Below are positions 45,872-58,713 of a stretch of DNA of 64,000 nucleotides, piece by piece; the stretch's first letter is position 1; each line of letters starts with the position of its first letter. Below the pieces are notes generated by a model. That model made no database searches. It was not told where the DNA came from and saw only the letters and a program-made list of their open reading frames with translations. The translations under genes and the position numbers were made by a program. This DNA is from Linyphia triangularis (taxonomy: Eukaryota; Arthropoda; Arachnida; Araneae; Linyphiidae): positions 3,822,201 through 3,886,200 of the forward strand of contig OZ021730.1 in NCBI GenBank assembly GCA_963978545.1. Reading direction: 5' to 3'.

Positions 45872-46202
45872 AATGGGATTTTTATTTTCATGTTAAACGA
45901 TTTCGTGTTAACAAGAGTTGGCTGGTATTTGTTTTATGGTAGATTTTGTCCTTAAATGTCATTTTCTATCAAATGGCAGCCTGTAAAGCTGATTTACACG
46001 CTGCCAGTTAGTTGGAATGCCAGGTTTGCGTTTACACAGTGCCAGCTGCTAAATCAATCTATCTATTGCGCCGCTTGTTGGTGATCATGGGAGTGTGCAA
46101 GCGATTGAATGATGGGAGTCGCCGGCATTGGTGGATCTATAGCGAAGGAGCGAAGCAAAACAACAATGCAAATTATAGTTTGAAAATATTCATTGTGTTT
46201 AT

Positions 46203-46946
46203 TGTTACGAATTTTTGTATAGTTGTAAATATTTCGTAGTGTTAATTTTGTAAATAGGAAAATTTATGTACATTTTGCATAAGGCAGTGCAATAGTTCGT
46301 CTTTAGTTTTTTTCCCTGCAATGAGTCTCTTGATACTTGATAACGAGTTTTACAGAGATAACACTGGGAAGCGAGTGTTACAAGGAGCAGGGCATTTAAC
46401 ATTATGATAATGGCAATATCGCCAAATTGGCGAGATAGAGCCATGTTGGCGATGGTCTTGGCGACTAATTTTTGTCGCCAAACTTGGCGACATTTTCGGT
46501 CCCCATGTACATGTATAGGACTTTTCGACTACTATCTGGAAAGTTCTCCAAATGTCTATCTCTAGAAGATTCACGTTTGTTCGCCTCCCCTATAAAAGCT
46601 CAGGGGAGCGGGTGATGGAATGAGTTGACTGATTTTGAGTCACTGAGTTAGTTGTTAGCTGAGTCCATTAGTTGACTGGAATTACTGATACTGAGTCTCA
46701 GTGAGCGTTCCGAGTAGTTCTAAAGCGAACTGTATTGCATTGTCTTTTGCGGCGATTTAGCAGTTGTGTTGTCAAGTTTTTAACTGCTGTTTTGTGCTCT
46801 ATTGTTGTGAAAAGAGCTGTATTGTGTCTACCAGAACGAGAAGCTCTGGAGCTGTAAGAGAATCTGTGAAGAATTATATTGGAATAAATTTCTGCAAGTT
46901 TTGATCTGCTTTGGCTTCAAATCTTTCGAACCCGTCCAACGCAACA
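46203..46946 (+). mobile_element. solo LTR of a second retrotransposon family, 744 bp
   Basis: Starts TGTTACGAATTTTTG and ends CCGTCCAACGCAACA. It is absent from the duplicate, which reads straight across (GTGTATATGTATTCG near 59713). Flanks are TTAT and ATAT, so the 4-bp duplication carries one mismatch. Inside are CCCCTATAAAAGCTC (TATA-like, near 46590) and GGAATAAATTTC near the end. It is unrelated to the LTRs of copies A and B. Confidence 0.85.
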
Positions 46947-47113
46947 ATATGTATTCGTTGTTAGATTGTTCTGTCCATCATATTTAACAATGATTTATCC
47001 TGAATCATTTTAGCTGTAGAACTCTAATTTATTGCCCAGTGGTGAGAAAAGTGTGGGGTGATGCCCAAAATTTGGTGATAAGTGCCCACCTCCCCTTCTT
47101 TCTCCCATCTTTC

Positions 47114-47226
<113 letters not shown>

Positions 47227-48590
47227 ATAAATAGTTTTAAAGTTTTCAAATGTAAAAATAAATAACTTTTTCTCAGTGTCACTACATTTAGAGGTTAATG
47301 TTTATTGCACTCTTATAGCTTATTTTTACATGGGACAAGATTTCCGTTCAACAAATTATTTCGTGCAATCACTTTGCTTTTAATTTTCTTACACTGCTGC
47401 AAATTTTTTATTTACAGTTCGGCTACAGAACCTGGAATTCAGGGAAATGTCAGGGAATTTCATATATAATTACACTTTAATCAGGGAATTTTGAAAATTT
47501 TGAGTTTCCCTTCTCGCATGCCCCTTGCTCGCGTACATTCGGCTCGCGTCACATGAAGTGGATGTTGTGATGTCATTGCGTTGAATACAGTTTTTTTTTT
47601 TCATGTACTTTTCTAAGTCCGTCTAAAAAGCCCTCAATATCTATGGCTACTTGGCTGATTTGAGAAAATGATGATTCCGAACTTTTTCTACTCTCAGCAA
47701 CTAGGCCAAACCATCGATATTCCGCCCACAACCTCCTGTTGATGTTCCACTTTTCCTTTTCTTTCTTTTATTATCTGATATCATTATTATACCTGGAACA
47801 ATTATTTCTGATGATCCTATAACTTAGCAGCGTGGCTATTATGTTATGAACAGAAAACAGCATGTGATAATAAAATAATATGTTTCATTTGTGTTATTTT
47901 TGAAATTAAAAAGAAAAGTATTGTATTCGTTTTGCTTTACCTTGAAGGTAGCACGTATAGCTGTAGTTGGTGAATTTTGTATTTTTTAATTAATGTTTGC
48001 TATTCTTTTTTATGCTCTAGCTTTAAAGATGTTTGTTTTGATTTTTACCGTCAATTTATTACGGCACAGTTATAATGTGACTATTTAGAATTAAATTTCT
48101 GTTTTTTTTAAATTCTTGTGCTATATTTATGCAAATGGCAACGATACAATTATACTTTAAAGAGTGGCAATGCTTCTTAACTTCTAAAAATCTCTTATTT
48201 GAAACGTTACGTTCTATCGTTACGATTCTAGTGTTCTAAACGTACCGTCAAATATTAGTTAATAAAAGCTTCGTTTTAAGCTTCATTCTTGCAGTAATGT
48301 CATAATCATTTCAATTTTATTAACCAATATTTAATTTGAACTTAAACTCCTAAAAGATGGAACGACTTTTGAAACCAGAGAGATTTGATGTTGATCCTAT
48401 GTGTGTTGGCGCAGAATCGAAATGGAAACTTTGGAAAAGGACTTTCACGAACTTTTTAACTCAAGTTAAAGAAGTTACAGAGGGAAATAAGCTCCAGCTC
48501 TTAAGTAATTACGTATCCGCGAACGTTTATTTATACATAAATGACTCTGAAAAGTATGATGATGCCATCGATATCCTGGATTCTTAGTAT

Positions 48591-49056
48591 TGTTATGAAT
48601 TTTTCCACTGAGGCAATGATGGCACAGTTTTCACGGTTTAAAAATATTTATTCTCTCTTCAGAAAACTCACAAAATTTATTCACAGGCAACAGTTTAATT
48701 ACTCTCAAGCTTCAACACAAGCTTCAACAAAAATAACTTCGAATTCAGCGATTATTCAAGCTCACTCCAATAGGTAAACAAAGCGATAAGCTTTCATCGA
48801 AATCCAAAGTCAATCTGAAAACTTTCCCGTTCTCCAGTCTTTTTATAAGCAAGCGCGTGAGACATTCTCGAAATTTCCAGCCAATTCATCGGAAAGAAAT
48901 TTCTCGAAACGTCTCGATTACTTCAGGTGTTGCCACCTTTTTCTAACTTGTATAATCGCTATTAATTACTAAATAAAATTGGATAAAAATAAATTACAAT
49001 AGAATTTTGAAATAATACGTCACTATTTACAATATATACAGACAATTTGTGCAACA
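48591..49056 (-). repeat. 3' LTR of retrotransposon copy B (minus strand)
   Basis: 466 bp, TGTTATGAATTTTTCC to TTTGTGCAACA on the plus strand, followed by the inverse purine tract TTTCCCCCTTCTT. It is preceded by GTAT (48587-48590). Confidence 0.93.
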
Positions 49057-49196
49057 TTTCCCCCTTCTTAAAGACTGCACGTCCCGAGCAGTGAAGTCCT
49101 TAAGAGGAAAGGCAATTCAATCACTTCTACTATAATATGGGGCTAGTCTATTGTTATGTACAACTCTAGGTTTACAGGAGGGTGTCCGTTGAATCC

Positions 49197-51724
49197 TTAC
49201 CACGACGTCGTTGATCCTCTTAAGGACCACATACGGCCCTTCACAGTTCGTCTGGAGCTTAGGGGAGAGTCCTTTCCACGTTTGTCACCTTCCTGGAATG
49301 AACGGTCCATGGCCTTGGCATAGTACCGGATCTTCATGCGCTCCGTCCTGATGTTGTTTCTCTCTCTGGCGAACCGATGTACGGCTTCCAAACGTGCCTG
49401 CAGATCATCTAGATACTGGACAGGCGAGGAAGGAGTGTCCTGTGGTTGTCCAAAGAGGAGGTTACTGGGGAGCGTAAGGTCTCTTCCACACACCGTTAGA
49501 GATGGAGAAAATCCGGTGGTCTCGTGAGTTGTACTCCCGTATGCAAACAGAAGCGGTGAAAGTTTCTGATCCCCATCTTGCTCGTTATATGATTCTGAGA
49601 TTGCGTCCGAATCATCCGCGGGTGCAGCTGATAGATCCCGGGACCTCCGTTCGATGCTTGTAACAGGAGCATGGATGTCGATTCCCTCTTCACTGACTTT
49701 GTCCATTTCCACATGAACCACTTCCTGGGAGGGTTTCATCAACGTCGCTTTCTTCGGTTCTCTTTCCGAGGCTGGAGAGGTACTTTTCATAGATGTGGAC
49801 TCTTCAGCATTCTCTATGACATTGTCTTCATGAGCTACAATCCGATATACGCACAGCTCTTTCGTGTCAAGATCGTGCAAAGGAACTTCGCCTCTCCATG
49901 TTTGCAGCTTGCTTTTCTCAAAATTCAGCGTAATTCCATTTTTCTTCAAAAAGTCTAGTCCGAGAATGCACGGATCTACAATTTTGGCAACATAAACGGT
50001 GTGCTTGTAGGTGTTAAATCCAAGGGCAATGTCCACTTGCAATTTCCCATGAACAGAGATATTACCACCAGACACAGTTTGTAGAGAAACAGAGGGCGCT
50101 GTGTAGAGGAGTCGGCTGTTCAGGCGACGAGCCACGTCCGTCCTTACGATCGTTACGTTCGCTCCCGAATCGACGATTAGACGACATGGAGTTCTGTTGA
50201 TCTCCCCCTTCACGAATAAACCCTGGTTTCCTCCTTGTTGGGATGAAACGTGGAAACGACTGGTCGGGGCTTCACCTGTTCTACATTGCAGCTTCTGCCC
50301 TGCGAGATGACATCTTCTTAGATTCAGTTGTGGAGAATCCGTGGTAGTGTTATCCCTTCTCTTTTTCAAATCAAGGCAGTTTCGTCGTAGATGCCCTTCC
50401 CGTTTGCAGTGCCAGCAAACGACTCTGGTCCTTCGATCCCTGGCTCCGGGATAGCTTCTCATCATTCTATCAATTTTGTTTTCCAGTTCTCGAAGCTTAC
50501 TGGTGACAAAGTCAGAAGAATCCTCGGCTAATGCACCACGCACATATCGTCGGTCTTTTCCAGAAGCTAGCTGCGCGACTTCCACTCTCATGGCGTACAC
50601 GAGGGCCGACTTCAGGTTTTTGTTTTGGGATAACCTTACCGCCTGCTGCACATCGGGATCTTGAATAGCGTCGATGAAATACTGCAGAGAAAGATCGTCT
50701 CGTACATCCGGGGGACAGTCTGGGAAAGCGAGGAGCGACTGTCTTTCTATATCCGATGCCAATTCTTGAAGCGTTTCATTGGCCTTCTGCTGTCTCACTT
50801 TCAATTGCAGTCTGTTGTAATCCTTTAGATGCTGCTCCCCAAACCTTAACTCCAACGCACTTGCCAGCGCCACGAATTCTCCCCGCTTCTCTTCAGGTAG
50901 TGTCTGTAAAATGTCAGCAGCTTCACCTCGAAGAGATGCTGCGAGATGGAATGCCTTCGAAGTATCGTCCCAACCATTCGCAGAAGCAATAATTTCAAAC
51001 TGCGTTTGATAAACGCGCCAGGAAGACTTTCCATCAAAAGTGGCCACTTTGATGTTGGAACGTGGTGCTAAAACTGCAGTGGAAACCTCCTCCCAGTTCG
51101 GTGATGCAGCTGCCACAGTACCGCGAATTTCCAGTTTTCGAAGTTTCTCTTCCATAGCGTCAATAAACCTTCCCTGCTCTTTTTTCAGGGTGGAAACTTC
51201 TTCTTTCATTTCATTTCTAGCAGTCGTGATTTCTCTTTCTATGGTAGATACTTTTTCTTCCATTTCATCCCTTACAGCAATGAGAACGTCTTCTTTCACG
51301 GAATGCAGGACCGATGATGTTGTCTCCATAATTGTAGATTCTACCATTGAGGCTAGCTCGGTTTTCATCTCTTCTTTAATCCCAATTATAGCTGCTGATG
51401 TGATTCTCGGCAGGTGGCGATTGCAGCGGCGAGTTCGGCATTTGTCGTTTCCTGACGGGCTTGACCAGCGGCGATTGTAGCGGCGAGTTCGTCATTTGTC
51501 GTTTCTTGACGGGCTTGACCAGCGGCGATTGTAGCGGCGAGTTCGGCTTTTATTTCAGCAGCGGTTGATTCTTGTCCAGCTTTTATTTCGGCGGCGGTGG
51601 TTTCCTGTTGGGCCTTCATTTCTTTTATTTCGGCTGAGGCGGTTTCTTGGCAGGCTTTCATTCCAGCAAGCATTTCCATCAAATGCTTCATTTGGTCTTC
51701 CATCATTCCTCTAGTAGTCGGCAT
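49197..51724 (-). pseudogene. gag-protease-integrase tail of copy B, with frame breaks
   Basis: Begins MPTTRGMMEDQMKHLMEM at 51724 and runs in one frame to 51386, where a roughly 90-base deletion relative to copy A shifts the frame. The second frame, from 51368 to 49197, is 723 codons: coiled coil, capsid-like domain, CWHCKREGHLRRNC, the protease motif LIVDSGANV, and SPLLFAYGSTTHETTGFSPS of the integrase end. Near 49275 a further small indel replaces the GPY module with an unrelated tail. It has no nonsense codon where copy A has TGA. Confidence 0.85.
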
Positions 51725-51756
51725 TCAAGATGACTTGATCCCACTTCTGACACCAC

Positions 51757-52222
51757 TGTTATGAATTTTTCCACTGAGGCAATGATGGCACAGTTTTCAC
51801 GGTTTAAAAATATTTATTCTCTCTTCAGAAAACTCACAAAATTTATTCACAGGCAACAGTTTAATTACTCTCAAGCTTCAACACAAGCTTCAACAAAAAT
51901 AACTTCGAATTCAGCGATTATTCAAGCTCACTCCAATAGGTAAACAAAGCGATAAGCTTTCATCGAAATCCAAAGTCAATCTGAAAACTTTCCCGTTCTC
52001 CAGTCTTTTTATAAGCAAGCGCGTGAGACATTCTCGAAATTTCCAGCCAATTCATCGGAAAGAAATTTCTCGAAACGTCTCGATTACTTCAGGTGTTGCC
52101 ACCTTTTTCTAACTTGTATAATCGCTATTAATTACTAAATAAAATTGGATAAAAATAAATTACAATTGAATTTTGAAATAATACGTCACTATTTACAATA
52201 TATACAGACAATTTGTGCAACA
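51757..52222 (-). repeat. 5' LTR of retrotransposon copy B (minus strand)
   Basis: 466 bp, identical to 48591-49056 except one A/T difference (ACAATTGAATT versus ACAATAGAATT). Confidence 0.93.
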
Positions 52223-53994
52223 GTATATTACAAAGAGAAATGAAATCTTCGCCAGACACTGCTTGGCATCTAGAGTCCAACAAACGGGAGAATATGTAAA
52301 TGAATATCTACAAATTTTGAAACAGATGAGTAAAGACTGCGAATTCAAGTCCGTTACCGCTGAACTATACAAAAATGAGTACATTAGAGATGCTTTTATT
52401 CGAGGTTTAAGAAATACGCGCATTCGGGAACGTCTACTGGAAAATGCGACAATCACACTGGAGAATGCTTTTGATCAGGCCAGAGCCTTGGAACTGGCTG
52501 GACATCACTCCGGGTCATATTCAACTACTATATTTAATTCAACACAGGCAGCTGCTATTGAAAAGCCAGAGAACAACGTTAATGAAGATCAGTCAGCAGC
52601 AGTTCCTTCCGCTCGCTCCGGAAAGTGCTTCTTTTGCGGGTGTGATCGCCATTTACGAAGTGTTTGTCCAGCTAAGGATGCATCATGTCGTGGATGTGGT
52701 AAGAAATGACATTATCAAAGAGTATGCAATTCCAAATCTCTGCGCAATGCCACAAATTCTACTGCGTCAACCAATTCTCTTGCCTCAGTTACTGCTACTC
52801 GCTCTCTGTCTCCAGAAGTCGATAACTAAAGTTTTGATAAATGGGGTTGAGCTGAATGCGTTGATTGATACTGGAAGTTAGCTCAGTTTTATAAATCAGT
52901 GTTTTGTGAAAAAATGTCAAATTCAAACATAACCATATTTCGGTAAAATAACTATGGCTAATTCTTAATTAAGTTCTGACATTACAGGTTGTTGTATAAT
53001 TACTCTTGAATTACAAACACATCTTTACAAAGATGTTGAGGTATTGATTATGAAAAATCTTTGCGCTGACTTCCTGTACAATAGGCTCGTACAAATGGAG
53101 TTGCCAGCTTTCAAAGGACTATTGATAGCATAATTGCAAATGAAAATTTAGAAGGCACTTTTCCATATTTAGATGACGTAACCATATGTGGGAAAAATCA
53201 AATTGAGTATGACCACAATTTGGAAAAGTTTATGGCTGCTGTTAAGAAATATAACTTAATTCTGAATGAGGGAAAGTGCTCGTTTTCTACCAAATCTATT
53301 AAGTTATTAGGATACTCTATTGAGAATAAAATAATGAAACCTGATCCCGATACACTTGCACCATTAATGAATTTACCTATTCCGAAAGATATGGCATCTT
53401 TACAACGAGCACTAGGCATGTTTGCGCATTATTGCCGTTGGATTCCCAGTTTTTCCGAAAGAATTCGCCCTCTCTTGAATAAAGGCCCTTTTCCTCTTAC
53501 ACAAGATGCTGTGAAAGCATTTAATTTACTTAAATCTGACATAGCCAATGCTTCTTTAGCTGCCATTGAAGATAACATACCATTTAGGGTCGAAACTGAT
53601 GCTTCTGAATACGCTATAGGGGCCACCCTTAGTCAAGCTGGCCGTCCTATTGCCTTTTTCACTAGAACATTAAATGCTTCTGAGCGAAATCATTCATCTA
53701 CGATATTGGCGACACTATTTAATCGGTAGACACTTTGAAGTTGTTACAGATCAAAGATCAGTTACATTTATGTTTAATCAACATCATAAAAGCAAAATAA
53801 AAAACGAAAAGATTATGCGTTGGAGATTAGATCTTGCTGGCTTCAAATTCGACATTATTTATCACCCTGGAGACCAAAATGCAACTGCTGATGCACTATC
53901 TAGAATAACTGCAGTCATTCACCCAGAAGTCAATTTTTCAGGCCCTGTGCCTGAAGCTTCAGGCACAAGGCCCATCAAGGTTTGTCAAATTTAA

Positions 53995-54480
53995 TCTTTC
54001 CGAACAATCCCCCAATATAGGTCCAGCTGTCTTTTAAAACTGCTGACTCCGGTACAATTTATGATGTGGTCCGGCAGATTGTTCAACTTATCAATTACTC
54101 TGTTGTATAAATAATATGTTTCCTATTCTCCAAGTTAAATGCGATTTAAATAGCTTATATGCATGATCTCTAGTCATATCCCTTTTATTGAATTCTAAAC
54201 CTTTGAAATTCCCCTGTTTGATAAATTTGAACTGCTGAAATGAAATCCCCTCTGGACTTTCTTTCTTCCAATCTAGCACCATAATTCAATGTCGAGTTTC
54301 CGTATATGATTTTTCTTGTTCTACGCTTAACTTTTTCCAACAAATCAATACCCTTCTTGAGATGAGGCGACCAGAATTGTACTGCATACTCTAGATGTGG
54401 CCTAACGAAACCTCTATAAAAAGGCAAAATATAACTAGATTTAGATGAGATAGTCTTTTTGATAAAACCTAACATCCTGT
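53995..54480 (-). pseudogene. CR1/L2-like LINE 3' tail
   Basis: The minus strand encodes MLGFIKKTISSKSSYILPF, FVRPHLEYAVQFWSPH and LLEKVKRRTRKIIYG (54185-54475), then WKKESPEGISFQQFKF in another frame. It is the better-preserved duplicate of 34851-35345. Confidence 0.78.
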
Positions 54481-55044
54481 TCGCTTTTTAACTTGTCATC
54501 CCATAATGAACACAAATTTAAAAGTCCCATTAATTGACACATTAATTGATGTATGATTTGACATTTATCTAAAAACATAATAATCAGGATCTATACAAAT
54601 AAGAATCTAAAACAATTAGGGTCTGACGATGAAATAATAAATTACAAAAGTGCTAGGAGAATTTACCCCATTGTCCGTATTCCATAAATTCCTTTAAATA
54701 ATATTGCTTGTTTTATTTACTACTGCTTTCAGCAGTTGACTGTGACGTCTCCTATTTAATTTCTATTGCTGTAGTGTTTTGCACAAGTCACAAGTTTTGT
54801 TTATCGCTTATGACTTAATTTGAAAATTTCCGAGGAGCGATAATCCGCATTTTATGCATTATTGTATTATCGCAATATTGCATTTTAGTTGATAGTGTAG
54901 AACATATAATATAAATATACGTCAAAAGTACAATCAAAGCTCTCATATTAACAGAACTTTTCAAACTGACAGCTTCCATTCTAGTTATTTTTGACACGTG
55001 ATTTGAAAACTCCAGATTCGATAAGAAATCAACAGGTGAACGAA

Positions 55045-56124
55045 ATGTTTGCATCAAAAACTGATCCGAATGAAAACCTCGTCCAAGTAGACGTAAAGCC
55101 TATTGTTTGCGAAGAATGCAATAAGATATTTACTCAAGAGCACGTTTTCCAAAGACACCTTCTAATACATAACAGAGAAAAGCAACCTGTGTGTGAAGTG
55201 TGCAAAAAGACATTTAAAAGCAAGCAAGGTCTTAAACGGCACATTCAAATACACACTGGGGATAAACCATACGATTGTGAGTTTTGCAAAAAGGCATTTT
55301 ATTACAAGCATGATTTTCAAAGACATCTTGTGGTTCACACTGATGAAAAGCCATATTCTTGTGAAGTGTGCAACAAACAATTTGGCTACAAGTCAGCTCT
55401 CAGAATCCACCTCCTTATTCACACTGGTGAAAAGAAACACACATGTGAAATATGCAACAAACAATTTACTCAAAAGCATGCTCTCAATTCTCACCTCCTT
55501 TTCCACACTGGTGAAAAGAAAAAACACGCATGTGAAATATGCAACAAGCAATTTACTCAAAAGCATGCTCTCAATTCTCACCTCCTTTTCCACACTGGTG
55601 AAAAACCTCATGAGTGTGATGTGTGCCATAAACAGTTTGCTCACAAGGTTCATCTCAGAGCACACCTTCTGGCACACACTGGAGAAAAACCTCATGTGTG
55701 TGAAATTTGCAAAAAAGGATTTTATTATAAGCACAGTCTTCAAAGACATCTTCTCGTACACACAGGTGAAAAGCCACATGTTTGTGAAGTGTGCAACAAA
55801 CAATTTGCTCAAAAGTCGCAACTTCATTCCCACTTAGTTACCCACACTGGTGAAAAGACCCATTCTTGTGGGACGTGTAACAAACGATTTACTCATAGAG
55901 GACATCTCAATTCTCACCTCCTTAGCCACACTGGTGAAAAACCACATAAGTGTGAGGTGTGCAATAAACAGTTTGCTCAAAAGAGTTATCTCAAGGCACA
56001 CCTTCTGACACACACTGGAGAAAAACAACACGAGTGTGAGGTATGCAATAAACAGTTTACTCTCAAGATTCATCTCAAGGCACACCTTCTGACACACACT
56101 GGAGAAAAAACTTCACATGTGTGA
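55045..56124 (+). CDS. C2H2 zinc-finger protein C, 12 fingers
   Basis: 359 residues from [14 protein letters not shown] to TGA. Twelve C2H2 fingers with complete ligands. Relative to gene B it has an extra finger produced by an internal duplication ([19 protein letters not shown] occurs twice in a row, about 55432-55603) and one extra finger near the end. The array again stops at an A6 run (56105-56110; GEKTSHV). Removing one A would reopen a frame with a further, damaged finger. Upstream of the ATG is a CAGGTGAA segment absent from gene B. It is a likely nuclear DNA-binding protein with unknown target. Confidence 0.84.
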   Translation: MFASKTDPNENLVQVDVKPIVCEECNKIFTQEHVFQRHLLIHNREKQPVCEVCKKTFKSKQGLKRHIQIHTGDKPYDCEFCKKAFYYKHDFQRHLVVHTDEKPYSCEVCNKQFGYKSALRIHLLIHTGEKKHTCEICNKQFTQKHALNSHLLFHTGEKKKHACEICNKQFTQKHALNSHLLFHTGEKPHECDVCHKQFAHKVHLRAHLLAHTGEKPHVCEICKKGFYYKHSLQRHLLVHTGEKPHVCEVCNKQFAQKSQLHSHLVTHTGEKTHSCGTCNKRFTHRGHLNSHLLSHTGEKPHKCEVCNKQFAQKSYLKAHLLTHTGEKQHECEVCNKQFTLKIHLKAHLLTHTGEKTSHV

Positions 56125-56290
56125 AATTTGCAAAAAAGCTTTTTATATTGAGCATCTTCTTCCAAACATCTTATGGTACACCTAGATGAAAAGCATATGT
56201 TTGTGAAGTGTGCAACAAGCAATTTGCCCAAAAGTCGGAACTCGATTCCCATTTCATTATCCACACTGGTGAAAAGGCAATGCGAGATGT

Positions 56291-58011
56291 GCAGGGCTGC
56301 CACATTCGACTAAAAAGGCTACTAAAGTGACTATTTTAGTGGCCAGGCGACTATGGCAACTATTTCAATGAAAAAAGGGCCCAAAGCGACTATTTTGAAC
56401 AAAACCTTCAACTATTTTTGGGCTCAGGTGACTATTTTTTTAAAAATTGGATACTGTCCGTTAAAACACAGAAAAAAAACGGCACTAAGGTACTAACAAT
56501 TTTATCAAAATAGTGATTTTTTTTAAGGGGGGCGGGAGAGCACTATTGAAATAGTTGTTCATATTCGCTGATAGAGTGATCACTTTGTTAGTCCGACGAT
56601 AGTAACTTCACGCAAGATGTTGTTTTTGACGGCAACCGCGGTCATTTTCGCCTACCTGTTAGGTATCAATGTTTTATCTTTCGCCGTGCAAGGCAACAGC
56701 ATACACAATTATATTCTCAAATATCAAATTATTTCGCTTTATTTACTCTAAACAAAAATAAATTTATGGAATTTACCCCGAACGCCGGAAGAAAGTGCCA
56801 TAGTATGGACTGTATTGATGTTATTTGACGTTATTTCCGAGATTTGTGTCAGTGTGATGAACAATTTCGCCGTGTTGGTCAATGAATGCAGATTGATTAG
56901 AATTTCAATGTTGTAGCTAAAGTTATAAATAATAAAATAATTAAAATTTTTCAGCAATTTAATTAATTACTCTGAATGTAGCTTAAACAGGGTGGCGTCA
57001 GAACCTGGAATTCAGGGAAATGTCAAGGAATTTCGCAAAATTACTCTTTAATCAGGTAATTTTGAAATGTTCGAGTTTCTCTTCTCGCGTACCCCGTGTG
57101 GGTGCGGACATCCTTGGACCTCCTTGGCCCACAACCACATGTTCATGTTCCGCTTTTTTTTTACTTTCTGAAATCATTGTTATGCTTGGAACAATGATTT
57201 ACACATTATTTCTGATAGATTTTTGGTTATCCTATAACTTCGTGTCCGCCGGTGTCTTATTGTTAAAAAAAATCTTCAAACTTTAATCTGCCTGCATCCT
57301 TTATAGACATGATTTTTTTTCTTCTTGCCTTGCGTTTTATCTCAACAGAATACATTAGAACCCTAATTATTTACGTATTATTTTTCTTAGATTTTTAGTA
57401 ATTCTATTATTTAGAAACGCGACCGTAGATTTATTGTTTAAAAAAATCCTCCAACTTAAATCTGACTGCATCCTTTACAGACATGATTATTTTTCTTCTT
57501 GTCTTGTGTTTTTTGTCAATAGAATATATTGGAAGCTTAAATTCCTTAATATTTCAAATTGATTCAATCATATTTTTTCGTTTTTATTAACCTTTTACAG
57601 CATTGTGTTATAGATGTTCAACAAATCTATAGGCATTCATAAGCAAAATGGGTTAGATCCTGTACTTGATTTTTTTTACTTTAATTTTGACATTTTAGTT
57701 AACGTAATTAACTGAAAATGATGTGTTTTTGATTTATATGTTTAATATAAATCAAACAAAAAATTGAAGTATCCTCCTCCCCCTCCAAAAAATAAAAAAA
57801 GAATCTGAATGCTATACTGCATACATTTAGACAAAGGGTTATGGAATTTAAAAAAAAAAAAAAGGTCCTTACATTCCCCCCCCCCCCCCACCCCCTACAC
57901 CATGTTTTATGAAAACGATTTTTTGCCTCATTTAATATGTACTTTTGTGGTTTAAGATAGTATTTTTGTTGTACAAAATTTTATTTCTGAGTAATTAATT
58001 TTTTATAAGAA
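56291..58011. other. decayed repeats, no gene recognised
   Basis: 56295 onward starts CAGGGCTGCCACATTCGACT, a likely hAT-type end. 56990-57080 is related to the 60111 hAT element. About 57253-57360 and 57433-57535 are a direct repeat with a period of about 180 bp (CTGCATCCTTTA(T/C)AGACATGA). There is a C run near 57880. No coding region is supported. Confidence 0.5.
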
Positions 58012-58291
58012 GATACTCATTGTCCAACTGCCCCACCTTTTGGACACTGAGTAAGATAGTCGGGATTTTTCTTGTATGCGAATCTTGTCGAGTACTTAGC
58101 GGTGGCGTTTCATTCATTGATGGATGCCGTCTAAATGCTCCGACATATCGAGTAGATGACCCGATGCACAATTCTATTGCAAGTTGTAGACATATAGTAA
58201 CGATCTTTTAATGGTCGACAGTGACCCCCACAGGAAACCCAGGTGTTGCCCACAGAAGAACGTGTCGGCCGAGTTTATTTCCAGTTTTTTC

Positions 58292-58713
58292 CAGGGTTCC
58301 CACGGTTCCCACGGTCATTGAAAGTCAAAAGTGCTTAATATTTTTTAACTTGTTTTCAAGGCCTTGAAAATGCTTAGAGGTGCTTAAAAGTCCTTGAAAA
58401 TGCTTAGAGGTCCTTAAAAGTCCTTAATTTTTGCAGATGTTGTGTGGCCAACTGCAAAATTTATGAAAACACAACACGGACTTGCTATCCCCGCGTGACC
58501 GCCAATTATCTGCACCACATCGGAATTTTCCGTTATATTTGTTCTTGCGCAACCACCAACTTGTAACTTTTATGGTAGAATTTACTTTTTTAAAAATTTA
58601 TATATAGACATGATGCTTGAAAACAAATTTTCAAATGTCCTTAAATATATTAATTAGGTCCTTAAAAATCATTGATTTGAGGACCTAATTCTGTGTTTTG
58701 AGTTGGAACCCTG
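58292..58713. mobile_element. hAT-type MITE with the empty site for the 4.76-kb hAT
   Basis: Ends CAGGGTTCCCACGG and GGAACCCTG. The uninterrupted sequence GCGTGACCGCCAATTATCTG holds the single ACCGCCAA at 58498-58505 that is duplicated around the hAT in block 1b. Confidence 0.85.

Larger units (their letters stand above)
38872..45930. mobile_element. possible pogo/Tigger-like element hosting nested insertions
   Basis: CAGTCAAACTCCGTTAACAC at 38872 and, inverted, GTGTTAACAAGAGTTGGCTG near 45911-45930 could be the ends of one Tigger-like element. The right end also occurs at about 59436. The left flank is TA; the right flank is not a clean TA. Everything between has been disrupted by insertions. 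Confidence 0.35.
48591..52222 (-). mobile_element. Ty3-type LTR retrotransposon copy B, internally deleted
   Basis: 3,632 bp with 466-bp LTRs that differ at a single position by eye and a GTAT duplication on both sides (48587-48590 and 52223-52226). The primer-binding site beside the right LTR (51740-51755) again matches tRNA-Leu. The layout is Gag, CCHC, protease and integrase C-terminus, with the same missing polymerase block as copy A. The near-identical LTRs show a recent insertion. It landed in the gag of another retrotransposon. Confidence 0.93.
48357..53994 (+). pseudogene. decayed Ty3-type retrotransposon, split by LTR copy B
   Basis: The Gag N-terminus is at 48357-48587 (LLKPERFDVDP, WKLWKRTFTNFL). 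After copy B (48591-52222) Gag resumes to 52709 with a knuckle CFFCGCDRHLRSVC. A protease fragment ends VELNALIDTGS at 52881 with a nonsense codon directly after. Reverse transcriptase resumes at about 53091 without its N-terminal part (TNGVASFQRTIDSII, catalytic YLDDVTIC, LLGYSIENK), then RNase H (VETDASEYAIGATLS). After a small deletion or frame change comes WRHYLIGRHFEVVTDQRSV through HPGDQNATADALSRI. There is no integrase, and LTRs were not recognised. The sequence stops at the segmental-duplication boundary. Confidence 0.85.
53991..56290 (+). repeat. segmental duplication, block 2a (pairs with 34851-36990)
   Basis: Begins at TTTAATCTTTCCGAACAATC directly after the decayed retrotransposon, which marks a sharp junction. 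It is collinear with block 1a through the zinc-finger gene, ending in a CAGGGCTGCCA sequence that looks like a hAT-type end. Confidence 0.88.
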
